The position numbers were made by a program, and so were the translations under genes. A DNA stretch of 64,000 nucleotides from CAVYXF01 sp963772335 (GTDB lineage: Bacteria > Pseudomonadota > Alphaproteobacteria > Rhizobiales > Rhodomicrobiaceae). Positions 19,606 through 27,913 of the stretch are shown piece after piece (position 1 is the stretch's first letter; every line of letters starts with the position of its first letter). The stretch is from assembly GCA_963772335.1 (NCBI GenBank), contig CAVYXF010000001.1:558001-622000 (forward strand). Direction: 5' to 3'. The notes below the pieces were generated by a model. It saw only the letters and a program-made list of their open reading frames with translations, did no database searches and had not been told where the DNA came from.

Positions 19606-20616
19606 CTACTTGCCGGCGAGCAGGCGCTCCGCCGTCCATTCGTCGGTAATGAGCCCGTTCACCAGCCGGCCTTTGGCTGCGGCGGCAAGCCCAGCCAGCT
19701 TGCGCGGCCCTTTAGCGATGGCGACCACGCGGCATTTGCTCACAGACGGAATCGGGGCGCTGGCGACGCGGGCGTTGGTCAGCCCCTCGATCAGCCGGCC
19801 ATCCTTGTCGAATGCCCAGCCGGTGATCTCGCCGACGGCACCGGCTGCTTGCAAAGCAGCAAGCTCGGCGCGGCTGACGAAGCCGTCCTCGTAAAGCGGT
19901 GCGTTTGCGCCCAGGTCGCCGACCCCGACAAAAGCGATATTAGCCTTGGCGGCGAGCGCCAGCGTTGCGCGAATCATGGCCTGGCTATGCAGCAGGTCGC
20001 GCTCCTCCGCCGAGGTTGCAATCACCGGCAAAGTCATCGGGAAATGACGCGCCTTGACCACATCGGCCATGGTGAAAATCACGCTGTAGAAGGCCGCGGA
20101 GCCATCCGGAGCAATATTGCCGGCGAGAGAGACGATCTTCTTGTCCGGTGCCTCGATAGGGGGCAGAAGCTCGATGGCGGCTTTGAGCGTCCGCCCCGTG
20201 CCGATGGCGATGATCTTGACCTCTGGCGCCTTCAGTTGCCGCTCGATCTCGGCGGCTCCCGCCTCGGCAACGCCCAGCGTCGTGGAATCGGAGGCCGGGT
20301 CGGTCGGCACCACTTCGGCGAAAGCAAGGCCAAAGCGCTCTTTCAGCCGTGCCGCGAAATCGAGACAGATGGCGATCGGGTGCTCGAGCCGCACTTTTAC
20401 CAGCCGTTCGGAGACCGCAAGCGCAACGAGCCGCTGCGCGGTTTGCCTGGAGACGCCGAGCTTGGCGGCAATTTCGTCCTGGGTGTTGCCCGCAATGTAG
20501 TAGAGCCAGCCGGCCCGCGCCGCTTCGTCGAGCCGGCTGTCATCGGATTCCCTGCGCCTGCTCAATGCCAGCTTCCCATCATGAACGCGGCGGGCGTTTT
20601 GCGCCGTCTCTACCAT
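19606..20616 (-). CDS. SorC/DeoR-type sugar-binding transcriptional regulator
   Basis: The protein has an N-terminal helix-turn-helix (YYIAGNTQDEIAAKLGVSRQTAQRLV) and a C-terminal SorC-type sugar-phosphate-binding domain with GTGRT and the GVGDLG loop. Such regulators control polyol operons in response to a phosphorylated or free sugar ligand. It lies 130 bases upstream of smoE in the same direction and is probably the operon regulator. The start is uncertain: an ATG at 20679 would add 21 residues and neither start has a clear ribosome site; I prefer 20616 because the HTH then lies at the usual distance. Confidence 0.82.
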   Translation of the reverse strand: MVETAQNARRVHDGKLALSRRRESDDSRLDEAARAGWLYYIAGNTQDEIAAKLGVSRQTAQRLVALAVSERLVKVRLEHPIAICLDFAARLKERFGLAFAEVVPTDPASDSTTLGVAEAGAAEIERQLKAPEVKIIAIGTGRTLKAAIELLPPIEAPDKKIVSLAGNIAPDGSAAFYSVIFTMADVVKARHFPMTLPVIATSAEERDLLHSQAMIRATLALAAKANIAFVGVGDLGANAPLYEDGFVSRAELAALQAAGAVGEITGWAFDKDGRLIEGLTNARVASAPIPSVSKCRVVAIAKGPRKLAGLAAAAKGRLVNGLITDEWTAERLLAGK

Positions 20617-20710
20617 CGGGCGAAACACCGCCACACTGCAGTTTGTCACATCTTGCAGAAATGACCCGCTGCGGTCCATCGCTGGTCGCGGCGAGGCAAC
20701 TCGGTGATTG

Positions 20711-22219
20711 TTATCGATTGGCGCCGCGCGAGCTGAATTGCGGCGCCGCCAAATTCCAAAGCCAAGCGGCGACCGGCCAAAGCAGCGCTGCGATGGTCAT
20801 CGAGGCGAGCACGGCGGCGACGGGGCGGTTGAAGAACGGCAGAATGCTGCCGTCCGACTTGATGATCGAGGTGACGAGGTTCTGCTCAACCATCGTGCCC
20901 ATGACGATGCCGAGCACCATCGCGGCGACCGGGTAGCCATTGCGCTCCATGACGAAGCCGATGAGGCCGAAGGCCGCCACCACCAGCACCGAGAACAAGT
21001 TGTTGCCGATAGCGTAGGCGCCGACCGCACAGAGCAGGATGATGATCGGCATGATCGCGGCGCGTGGTGCGCGCAGCACCTGGGTAGAGAGGCGGATCAT
21101 CATAATGCCGAGCGGGATCATCAAGATATTCGCCAGAATGAAGATGATGTAGAGCGCATACATCGAGGCGGCGCCCTGGGTGAACAGCGAGGGACCGGGA
21201 TTGAGGCCCTTCATATACAGCACGCCGATGGCGATCGCCGTGATGGTATCGCCGGGGATGCCGAACAGCAAAGCGGGGACCCATGCGGAGGCGAGTGCGG
21301 CATTGTTCGAGGCGCCGGACTCGATCAGCCCTTCCGGATAGCCGGTGCCGAATTTCTCCGGCGTCTTGGAGAAGCGCTTCGAGATCGCATAGCTGATCCA
21401 AGCGGCCATGTCCGCGCCGGCGCCCGGCAGTGCGCCCACGATCACGCCGACGATATTGCCCCGCATCTGCTGCTTCGGATACTGCTTGGTCAGCGCCCAC
21501 TGGCCGGCGAGGATGCTGCCGAAACGGCGGCTCGGCAGCCGCGGCGGCTCGGGTGTCAGCATCGCGCGCATGACTTCGGTCACCGCGAACACGCCGACGA
21601 GCGCCGGGATCGCCTCTATGCCGCCGAGAAGGTCGGTCGAGCCGAAGGTGAAACGCGGTGTCCCGGCCGGATTGTCGATGCCGATGCAGGAAACGAGCAG
21701 CCCGAGCAACATCGAGGCGATCGCCTTGACCGGCGAGGAGCGTGCAACGAGCGTTGCGCACATCAGCCCCAGAAAAGCCAGCCAGAAATATTCGAAGGTG
21801 GAGAAGTTCAGCGCGAGCTTGGCGAGCTGCGGCGCAAGAATCATCAACGCGATTGTGCCGAAGATGCCGCCGAGCGCGGAGAACCATAGGCCGATGCCGA
21901 GCGCCATTTCCGCCTGGCCCTTGCGGGTCATGGCATAGGATTCGTCGGTATAGGCGGCCGAGGCCGGCGTGCCGGGAATGCGCAGCAGCGCGCCGGGAAT
22001 GTCGCCGGCAAAGATTGCCATCGCCGAGGCCGTGATGATGCTGCCGACGGCCGCGATCGGCGACAGATAGAAGGTGACCGGCACCAGGAGCGCGGTCGCC
22101 ATGGTGGCGGTGAGGCCGGGCAGCGCGCCGATGACCAGGCCATAGACCGCGGACAGGAAGATCGCGATGAGGACGTCGGCGTGGAGCACCATGCCAAACG
22201 CTTCGATGATCGTGCTCAT
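20711..22219 (-). CDS. tctA: Tripartite tricarboxylate transporter, large permease TctA
   Basis: This TctA permease of 502 residues is very hydrophobic with 11-12 membrane helices and the family segments GALPGLTATMATALLVP and GALPGAGADMAAW. TctA works with TctB and the periplasmic TctC in ion-driven uptake of citrate or other carboxylates. Its ATG at 22219 follows the tctB stop by 7 bases. It ends 95 bases from the divergent start region of the polyol regulator. Confidence 0.93.
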   Translation of the reverse strand: MSTIIEAFGMVLHADVLIAIFLSAVYGLVIGALPGLTATMATALLVPVTFYLSPIAAVGSIITASAMAIFAGDIPGALLRIPGTPASAAYTDESYAMTRKGQAEMALGIGLWFSALGGIFGTIALMILAPQLAKLALNFSTFEYFWLAFLGLMCATLVARSSPVKAIASMLLGLLVSCIGIDNPAGTPRFTFGSTDLLGGIEAIPALVGVFAVTEVMRAMLTPEPPRLPSRRFGSILAGQWALTKQYPKQQMRGNIVGVIVGALPGAGADMAAWISYAISKRFSKTPEKFGTGYPEGLIESGASNNAALASAWVPALLFGIPGDTITAIAIGVLYMKGLNPGPSLFTQGAASMYALYIIFILANILMIPLGIMMIRLSTQVLRAPRAAIMPIIILLCAVGAYAIGNNLFSVLVVAAFGLIGFVMERNGYPVAAMVLGIVMGTMVEQNLVTSIIKSDGSILPFFNRPVAAVLASMTIAALLWPVAAWLWNLAAPQFSSRGANR

Positions 22220-22226
22220 GAGCGCC

Positions 22227-22712
22227 TCACCACGGCATCGGCAGCAGCCCCGGCGGCAGCGGTACCCGCAGGAGCTTGGAGAAGATCAGATCGACCGCAA
22301 TTGGCGTCAGGATCGCCAGCGGAATGGCGAGCCGCAGCCTTGCGCCGAGAGAAAGAGCCATGATTAAGGTCATTGCCCCGGCGGTGAGCGCAAAGCCGAG
22401 CCGATCGACCGCAAACACATAGAACACCAGCAGCCCCGGCGGCAGCAGCGCCGTCAATCCGCGCGCCCAGGTGATCGCCGGCGCCTCCTCTCCGGGAGCG
22501 GGCGCAACCAGCTCCTCTTCCTCCTCGAAAGCATGGCCGATGCCGAAAGCGATCATCACCCCGCAGATGATAAGGCCCGCGCCGATCACCATCGGGAACA
22601 CATCGGGACCGATTTCCTGTCCTGGCACTGGCGGCAAGAGCCAGCCGCCATAGCCGCATGCCGCCCCGAGGACGACAAGGAAAGAGCCGGTTACGCGATC
22701 GGAGAGCTGCAT
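22227..22712 (-). CDS. tctB: Tripartite tricarboxylate transporter, small permease TctB
   Basis: This protein of 161 residues has four predicted membrane helices and a charged loop after helix two (EEEEELVAPAPGEEAP). It matches the small subunit of tripartite tricarboxylate transporters in size and position, between tctC and tctA. The sequence starts at the ATG at 22712; the long upstream gap to tctC carries repeat DNA. Confidence 0.88.
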   Translation of the reverse strand: MQLSDRVTGSFLVVLGAACGYGGWLLPPVPGQEIGPDVFPMVIGAGLIICGVMIAFGIGHAFEEEEELVAPAPGEEAPAITWARGLTALLPPGLLVFYVFAVDRLGFALTAGAMTLIMALSLGARLRLAIPLAILTPIAVDLIFSKLLRVPLPPGLLPMPW

Positions 22713-22789
22713 GGCGACGCGCCCGTAAAGACGAGTGAGCTGGTGGATTGCCCTGCGCCCAGTGCCTCTAGACGGGAGAATGGCGCAGA

Positions 22790-23010
22790 GACGGAAAAAG
22801 CCCCCTCACCCGGCCGCCTGACGGCGTCCGCCTTCTCCCGCGAGGGGAGAGGGCCGGCTGTGCCGGTTGATAGCCAGCCGCTCTCATCCGCACGGAACAG
22901 CCCCCTCCCTACGGCGAATGCTTGTCGTTCGCCGTAAAGGCTCACGATTCGGGAGAGGGCTGCGCGGCGAAGCCGAGCCGGGTGAAGGGGTTTTTGAGCC
23001 CCGTCCATCA
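22790..23010. repeat. Dispersed repeat DNA between tctC and tctB
   Basis: The 312-base gap holds GC-rich inverted segments: one copy with CCCCTCACCCGGCCGCC and CGAGGGGAGAGGGC, then a second, in the opposite sense, with GGGAGAGGGCTGCGCGGCG and CCGGGTGAAGGGG. Such paired units are typical of dispersed intergenic repeats in this order. They would form stable hairpins in the transcript and may lower tctBA relative to tctC. Confidence 0.6.
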
Positions 23011-23024
23011 GGCCTCGTTCTGCA

Positions 23025-24020
23025 TCAGCCTTTGGCAAGGCCGGCATCCTTCATGGCTACGCCCATGGCGGCGTCCGCCTTCTCCATGAAGGCGGCAAAG
23101 CCGGGGCCATCCGCCCAGCGCACCCCGAAGCCACGATTGGCCATGAAATCGCGGAAGTCGGACGACTCGTTCACCTTCTTCAGCGCGTCCGTCAGGGCCG
23201 TGACGATGTCGGCCGGCATGCCCTTCGGGCCGGCAAAACCGCGCCAGGCGCCCGTGGTGTAATCAATGCCCATCGCTTCCTTGAGCGTTGGTACATCCTT
23301 GAAGGCGGGATTGCGCTCGGCGGCCATGATGGCGAGACTGCGCGCCTTGCCGGCTTCGATCATGGCACGGGCTTCGGGTACTGAGCAGGTGACGATGTCC
23401 AGACCGCCGGAGGCGAGATCCTGCATGGCGGGCGCCGCACCGTTCATCGGCACCCACGCGACATGATCGGGCTTCAGCCCCATCGCCGTCAGCCAGCCGA
23501 CCAGCGCAAGGTGCCAGATGCCGCCCTGGCCGGTACCGGACGCCTTCAGCTTGCCGGGAGGCGCCGCCTTGATGGCGTCGGCCAGCTCCTTGACGGTCTT
23601 GTAGGGGCTGTCGGCATTGACCTGGATGCCCGGCGGGTCCTCGTTCATCAGCGCAAGCGTGGTGTAGCTGTCGGGCTTGAACTCGGTCAGTCCCTGCCAG
23701 TGCATCATCGAGATCTCAACGGTGATGATGCCGATAGTGTAGCCGTCGGCTGGCGCGCTGGCGATCGCGGCATGGCCGACCACGCCCGAGCCGCCGGTGC
23801 GGTTCACCACGTTGAAGGGCTGCCCCAGATTCTTCTCAAGCACCGCGGCGACGATGCGGGCGGTGGCATCGGTGCCACCTCCTGCCCCCCACGGACAGAT
23901 CACCGTGACCGGCCTTGCGGGATAGTTCTGTGCCCAAGTCGGTCTTGTGCCGAGTGCCAGCGCCGCGCCCGTCGCTGCACCCCCCGCCAGCACCACGCGG
24001 CGGCTCAAACCGTTTTTCAT
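23025..24020 (-). CDS. tctC: TctC/Bug-type periplasmic carboxylate-binding protein
   Basis: This binding protein of 331 residues belongs to the Bug/TctC family. An export signal carries a twin-Arg segment SRRVVLAGGAATG and ends TWAQNYP. The mature protein shows the family pattern YPARPVTVICPWGAGGGTDATAR and PADGYT. It captures a carboxylate in the periplasm for TctAB. The ATG at 24020 follows a purine-rich GGGAGGAAGCG. The ligand is not identifiable. Confidence 0.92.
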   Translation of the reverse strand: MKNGLSRRVVLAGGAATGAALALGTRPTWAQNYPARPVTVICPWGAGGGTDATARIVAAVLEKNLGQPFNVVNRTGGSGVVGHAAIASAPADGYTIGIITVEISMMHWQGLTEFKPDSYTTLALMNEDPPGIQVNADSPYKTVKELADAIKAAPPGKLKASGTGQGGIWHLALVGWLTAMGLKPDHVAWVPMNGAAPAMQDLASGGLDIVTCSVPEARAMIEAGKARSLAIMAAERNPAFKDVPTLKEAMGIDYTTGAWRGFAGPKGMPADIVTALTDALKKVNESSDFRDFMANRGFGVRWADGPGFAAFMEKADAAMGVAMKDAGLAKG

Positions 24021-24144
24021 CGCTTCCTCCCTGATGTGTTTTGTTTCGATGATAGCGCAAAAGTGACGCAGCACCAGACATCTTAAGCCGCCAATCCTGC
24101 TGCCCCGGCAACCTGCGCTTCGCTTTGTGCAGTTGGACGCGGTA

Positions 24145-24837
24145 ATGTCGGTCATGGACGCGCCAGCGCACATCACGATCACCATCGGCGAGGGAACTAC
24201 CGTTTCCGGCCTTTGGCTCAGGCCGCCCGCAGCCAAGGCCTGCCTCGTGCTGGCACATGGCGCGGGCGCCGGCATGACGCATAAGTCCATGGCGGCAATT
24301 GCCGACGGGCTTTGCGAGCGCGGCATCGCCACGCTGCGTTATCAGTTCCCCTATATGGAGCGTGGCGCAAATCGGCCTGATCCACCCGCTGTCGCCCATG
24401 CAGCCGTCAGGGCCGCCGTCGCCGAGGGTGGGCGCCTTGCCGAGGGGCTCCCGCTGTTCGCCGGCGGAAAATCGTTTGGCGGGCGCATGACCTCTCAGGT
24501 GCAAGCGGCCTCGCCTCTGCCGGGCGTGCGGGGCCTCGTATTCTTCGCCTTTCCGCTGCATCCGGCGGGAAAGCCCTCGGCGGAACGCGCCGAGCATCTT
24601 TACCAGGTCACCATTCCCATGCTGTTCCTGCAGGGCACCCGGGACGCGCTGGCCGTGCTCGACCTCTTACAGCCGGTGGCTGCGGAACTGGGCCCGCTCG
24701 CGACCTTAACGCTAGCCCAGGATGGCGATCACGCCTTCCATGTTCCCGCCAAGACCGGGCGCCGGGATAGCGAGGTGCTTGCCGAACTACTCGACGTTAC
24801 TGCGGCATGGATGATTGGGCTCCCGCCGCCCAACTGA
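24145..24837 (+). CDS. Alpha/beta hydrolase of the dienelactone-hydrolase/TEX30 group
   Basis: This soluble hydrolase of about 230 residues has the oxyanion-loop region LVLAHGAGAGMTH, the nucleophile elbow GKSFGGRM with Ser, the Asp in QGTRDAL and the His in DGDHAF, giving a complete triad. This arrangement fits the KANL3/TEX30-like group, whose substrates are mostly unknown. Starts at 24127 (GTG), 24145 and 24154 are all possible; none has a strong ribosome site. It is divergent from tctC. Confidence 0.8.
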   Translation: MSVMDAPAHITITIGEGTTVSGLWLRPPAAKACLVLAHGAGAGMTHKSMAAIADGLCERGIATLRYQFPYMERGANRPDPPAVAHAAVRAAVAEGGRLAEGLPLFAGGKSFGGRMTSQVQAASPLPGVRGLVFFAFPLHPAGKPSAERAEHLYQVTIPMLFLQGTRDALAVLDLLQPVAAELGPLATLTLAQDGDHAFHVPAKTGRRDSEVLAELLDVTAAWMIGLPPPN

Positions 24838-25239
24838 GGCGAAGTGGAGATCACTCCTAACACGCCTTGGCAGGAGACGTTGCTCAAAGTAGATGTTGAA
24901 ACTAGGCTTTCTCGTGCGAGCAAAGCTTGCGAAACCAATCGCCTCGCCACTTGTTTCTATACGGCTTGCGAGTACCGTCGGCGTCAGCGTGGCCTTTTCT
25001 TCTCCCGCAGATCAAGAAGGGAGAGTTGGTGCAAGCGTTTGTCCGGCGCGTCTTCACGGGTGATGGGGAAGCAAAGAGGGCGGCAACGTGGACATCTGTT
25101 ATTGCGCAGTCGCAATGTTGGATCGACTTGTCGACGATTGGGCACAGAAGCGGCGTGGCAAAACGCTCATCTGTGAGATCGAAACCTTGGGCACTTCAGC
25201 AAGTCCTGCCGAAGCGTCTCTCGGAGCGGAAGGTGCTTG
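24838..25239. other. Non-coding gap upstream of the phytochrome operon
   Basis: About 400 bases with no frame I would call a gene on either strand. It probably holds the promoter of the phytochrome operon. I see no repeat or RNA structure worth naming. Confidence 0.4.
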
Positions 25240-27471
25240 ATGGCGCTCCACGCGACGGCAGCCGATCCGCTCGAGGTCTGCGCTCAGGAACCGATCCGGA
25301 TTCCGGGCAGCGTGCAACCGCACGGTGCATTGGTCCTGCTGCGTGAAAAGGACAGGGCGATCGTACAGGTCAGCTCGACGCTTTCGCAGTTTATCGGTCG
25401 CCAGGCCCCGGTCGAGAGTGCGCCGTCCCTCGCGGATGTGTTCGGCCAGGACTTTTCGCGCGACATCGAGGAATGGTTGTCCGGCGAAGAGGCGCTTTAT
25501 CTCGAGCAGACCCAGATTGCGGGCAAGACGCTCAATGTTTCGGGCCACAAGACCCAGCAGGGCATCATCCTCGAGATCGAGCCTGTAGCAGCGGGCGCAA
25601 CCCGCACGGAAAGCTACTATCCGCTGCTGCGCCGGTTTATGGAGCAGACCGACCGCGTGTCGGAGGTTTCCGAATTGTGTCGCATGGCGGCTGCCCAGTT
25701 CCGCCAGCTTTCCGGTTTCGACCGCGTCATGATCTATCGTTTCGACCGGGATTGGAACGGAACGGTGATCGCCGAGGACGGCAATGGCAGGCTGCCCTCC
25801 TATCTCGATGTGCGTTTTCCGGCCTCTGACATACCCGCGCAGGCGCGCGAACTCTACCGGTTGAACCGAATTCGCCTGATCCCGACGGCGAACTACAAAT
25901 CCGCCCGCCTGCATCCGCAGCTGTGCCCGATCGACGGCAAACCGCTCGATTTAAGTTTCGCGGCGCTGCGCAGCGTATCACCGGTCCATCTGGCCTATAT
26001 GCGCAATATGGGCGCTGCCGCCTCGATGTCGATTTCGATCGTGATCGACGACAAGCTGTGGGGCCTGGTATCCTGCCATCATAGCGAGGAGCGGTATATC
26101 GGGCCGCAGGTGCGCGCGGCCTGCGACTTTCTCGGCCAAATTCTCGCCCAGCAGATCGCGGCGCGCGAGCGTGCCATTGACGTCGACGAGCGGCTGAAGC
26201 TGAAGCGCATCGAGACCGAATTGATCGCCCATCTTGCGCGCTCGAAGACCTTTCAGGAGGGTCTTGTCGAGCGCGCCCCGCAATGGCTGGGCCTTACTAA
26301 GGCCGCCGGTGCGGCGGTCATTACCGAAGGCGCCGTGCTGACCGCCGGAGCCACGCCCTCGCCCGACCAGATCGTTGCGCTGGCGGATTGGCTGCATCGC
26401 CAGAAGATCGAACCGATCTTCTCGACCGATGCGCTCGCGTCTTCCTGGCCTGCGGGCGAAGCCGTGGCCGATGTTGCCAGCGGTGTGGTCGCGGTGCCGA
26501 TCTCGCGCGTCCATGCGAGCTACATCTTCTGGTTCCGGCCCGAGGTCGTGCGCACAGTGAGCTGGGGCGGCGATCCGGACAAAGAAAAGGCAATCGATGC
26601 GCGCGGTCGTCTTAACCCGCGGAACTCTTTTGAGAGCTGGAAGGAGACCGTGCGCAATCGCGCGTTGCCCTGGCGTGAGGCGGAGCTGTTCGCGGCGGTT
26701 GAGTTCCGCAACGCCGTTCTCGACTTCGTCCTCCAACGCGCCGAGGAGCGCGCGCTGCTCACCGAAGAGCTGCAGCGCATCAATAAAGAGCTGGAGTCCT
26801 TCTCCTATTCGGTCTCGCACGATCTGCGGGCGCCGTTCCGGCATATCGTCGGCTATGCCCAGTTGCTCGGCGAAGAGGAGCAGGGACTAAAGGAGGTTTC
26901 GCGCCACTATCTTGAAGGCATCATCCATGCCGCGCTTTCGGCGGGGCAGCTGGTTGATGACCTTCTTCACTTTTCCCAACTCGGCCGCTCGACCCTTACC
27001 ATGTCGCGTATCGACATGAACAAGGCCATGGCCGAGATCAAGCGGAGCTTCAATGCGGGAGCCGACGAGATCGATTGGCAAATCGAGCAGCTGCCGCCAG
27101 CCTGGGGCGATGCGACGCTCGTCAGACAGGCTCTGTTCAATCTGGTCGACAACGCGGTGAAGTACAGCCGCGATGCCACCCCCCGAAGGATACGGATCAG
27201 CGGCGTCGATCGCGCAATCGATGTCCTCTATTCGGTGGAGGACAACGGAGTAGGCTTCGACATGGCCTATGTCGGCAAACTATTCCAGGTGTTCCAGCGA
27301 CTGCACCGCCCGGAGGAGTACGAAGGTACCGGCATAGGCCTGGCGTTGACGAAGCGCATCGTCGACCGCCATGGCGGGACACTTGAAGCACGGGGCGCCA
27401 TTGGCAAGGGCGCGCTATTCAGCTTTTCCGTGCCCAAGCCGACGAAGGAGAAAGACTTTGGCGACGCTTAG
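25240..27471 (+). CDS. bphP: Bacteriophytochrome histidine kinase
   Basis: This red/far-red photoreceptor kinase of 743 residues has the order PAS-GAF-PHY-HisKA-HATPase. The bilin-binding Cys is residue 14, ahead of EPIRIPGSVQPHG. The GAF domain has the chromophore motif PASDIP (about residue 194) and the SPVHLAYMRNMG helix; the PHY tongue carries PRNSF (about residue 460). The phosphorylated His is in SYSVSHDLRAPF (about residue 527), followed by the N-box NLVDNAVKYS and GTGIGLAL. I chose the ATG at 25240 with GGAAGG upstream. Its stop overlaps the start of the response-regulator gene. All residues for biliverdin binding and kinase activity are present. No heme oxygenase gene is in the window. 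Confidence 0.95.
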   Translation: MALHATAADPLEVCAQEPIRIPGSVQPHGALVLLREKDRAIVQVSSTLSQFIGRQAPVESAPSLADVFGQDFSRDIEEWLSGEEALYLEQTQIAGKTLNVSGHKTQQGIILEIEPVAAGATRTESYYPLLRRFMEQTDRVSEVSELCRMAAAQFRQLSGFDRVMIYRFDRDWNGTVIAEDGNGRLPSYLDVRFPASDIPAQARELYRLNRIRLIPTANYKSARLHPQLCPIDGKPLDLSFAALRSVSPVHLAYMRNMGAAASMSISIVIDDKLWGLVSCHHSEERYIGPQVRAACDFLGQILAQQIAARERAIDVDERLKLKRIETELIAHLARSKTFQEGLVERAPQWLGLTKAAGAAVITEGAVLTAGATPSPDQIVALADWLHRQKIEPIFSTDALASSWPAGEAVADVASGVVAVPISRVHASYIFWFRPEVVRTVSWGGDPDKEKAIDARGRLNPRNSFESWKETVRNRALPWREAELFAAVEFRNAVLDFVLQRAEERALLTEELQRINKELESFSYSVSHDLRAPFRHIVGYAQLLGEEEQGLKEVSRHYLEGIIHAALSAGQLVDDLLHFSQLGRSTLTMSRIDMNKAMAEIKRSFNAGADEIDWQIEQLPPAWGDATLVRQALFNLVDNAVKYSRDATPRRIRISGVDRAIDVLYSVEDNGVGFDMAYVGKLFQVFQRLHRPEEYEGTGIGLALTKRIVDRHGGTLEARGAIGKGALFSFSVPKPTKEKDFGDA

Positions 27472-27913
27472 ACCGATCCTGCTCGTCGAGGACAGTCCGG
27501 CTGATATCGAGCTCACGCTTGCGGCGCTGAAACGCACCAAGCTTGCGAACGATGTCGTTGTGGTCCGCGACGGCGCCGAGGCACTGGACTACATCTTCTC
27601 CGAAGGCATCTTCGCCGGACGGGAGCCGGGTTTGCCGGCCGTCGTCCTGCTCGATCTTAAGCTGCCGAAGGTGGATGGGCTGGAGGTGTTGGAGCGGGTC
27701 AAGAAGCACCCGAGATTTCGGGCCCTGCCGATCGTGATGCTGACGTCCTCTCGCGAAGAAAGCGATATTGTGAGCAGCTACGAGTTTGGCGTGAACTCCT
27801 TCGTTGTGAAGCCCGTCGAATTCACTGCCTTTTTCGAAGCGATCCGCGATCTGGGCGTGTTCTGGGCTGTCCTGAACGAGCCGCTCCCCTCCGATGCCTT
27901 ACGTGACAACTGA
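27458..27913 (+). CDS. Single-domain response regulator, Rcp1-like partner of the phytochrome
   Basis: This receiver-only protein of about 151 residues has acidic VEDSP, the phospho-acceptor Asp in VLLDLKLPKVDG, the TS pair in MLTSSREE and the Lys in VVKPVEF. The C-terminal extension FFEAIRDLGVFWAVLNEPLP is typical of phytochrome partners such as Rcp1. The start is a TTG at 27458 with AAGGAG 7 bases upstream; it overlaps bphP by 14 bases, so translation is coupled. It has no output domain and presumably relays phosphate or acts by protein contact. Confidence 0.88.
   Translation: MATLRPILLVEDSPADIELTLAALKRTKLANDVVVVRDGAEALDYIFSEGIFAGREPGLPAVVLLDLKLPKVDGLEVLERVKKHPRFRALPIVMLTSSREESDIVSSYEFGVNSFVVKPVEFTAFFEAIRDLGVFWAVLNEPLPSDALRDN

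Noticed and set aside
20708..21889. 393-codon plus-strand open frame opposite tctA
   Set aside because: It is rich in Arg, His and Asp with no domain, and mirrors a well-supported TctA permease.
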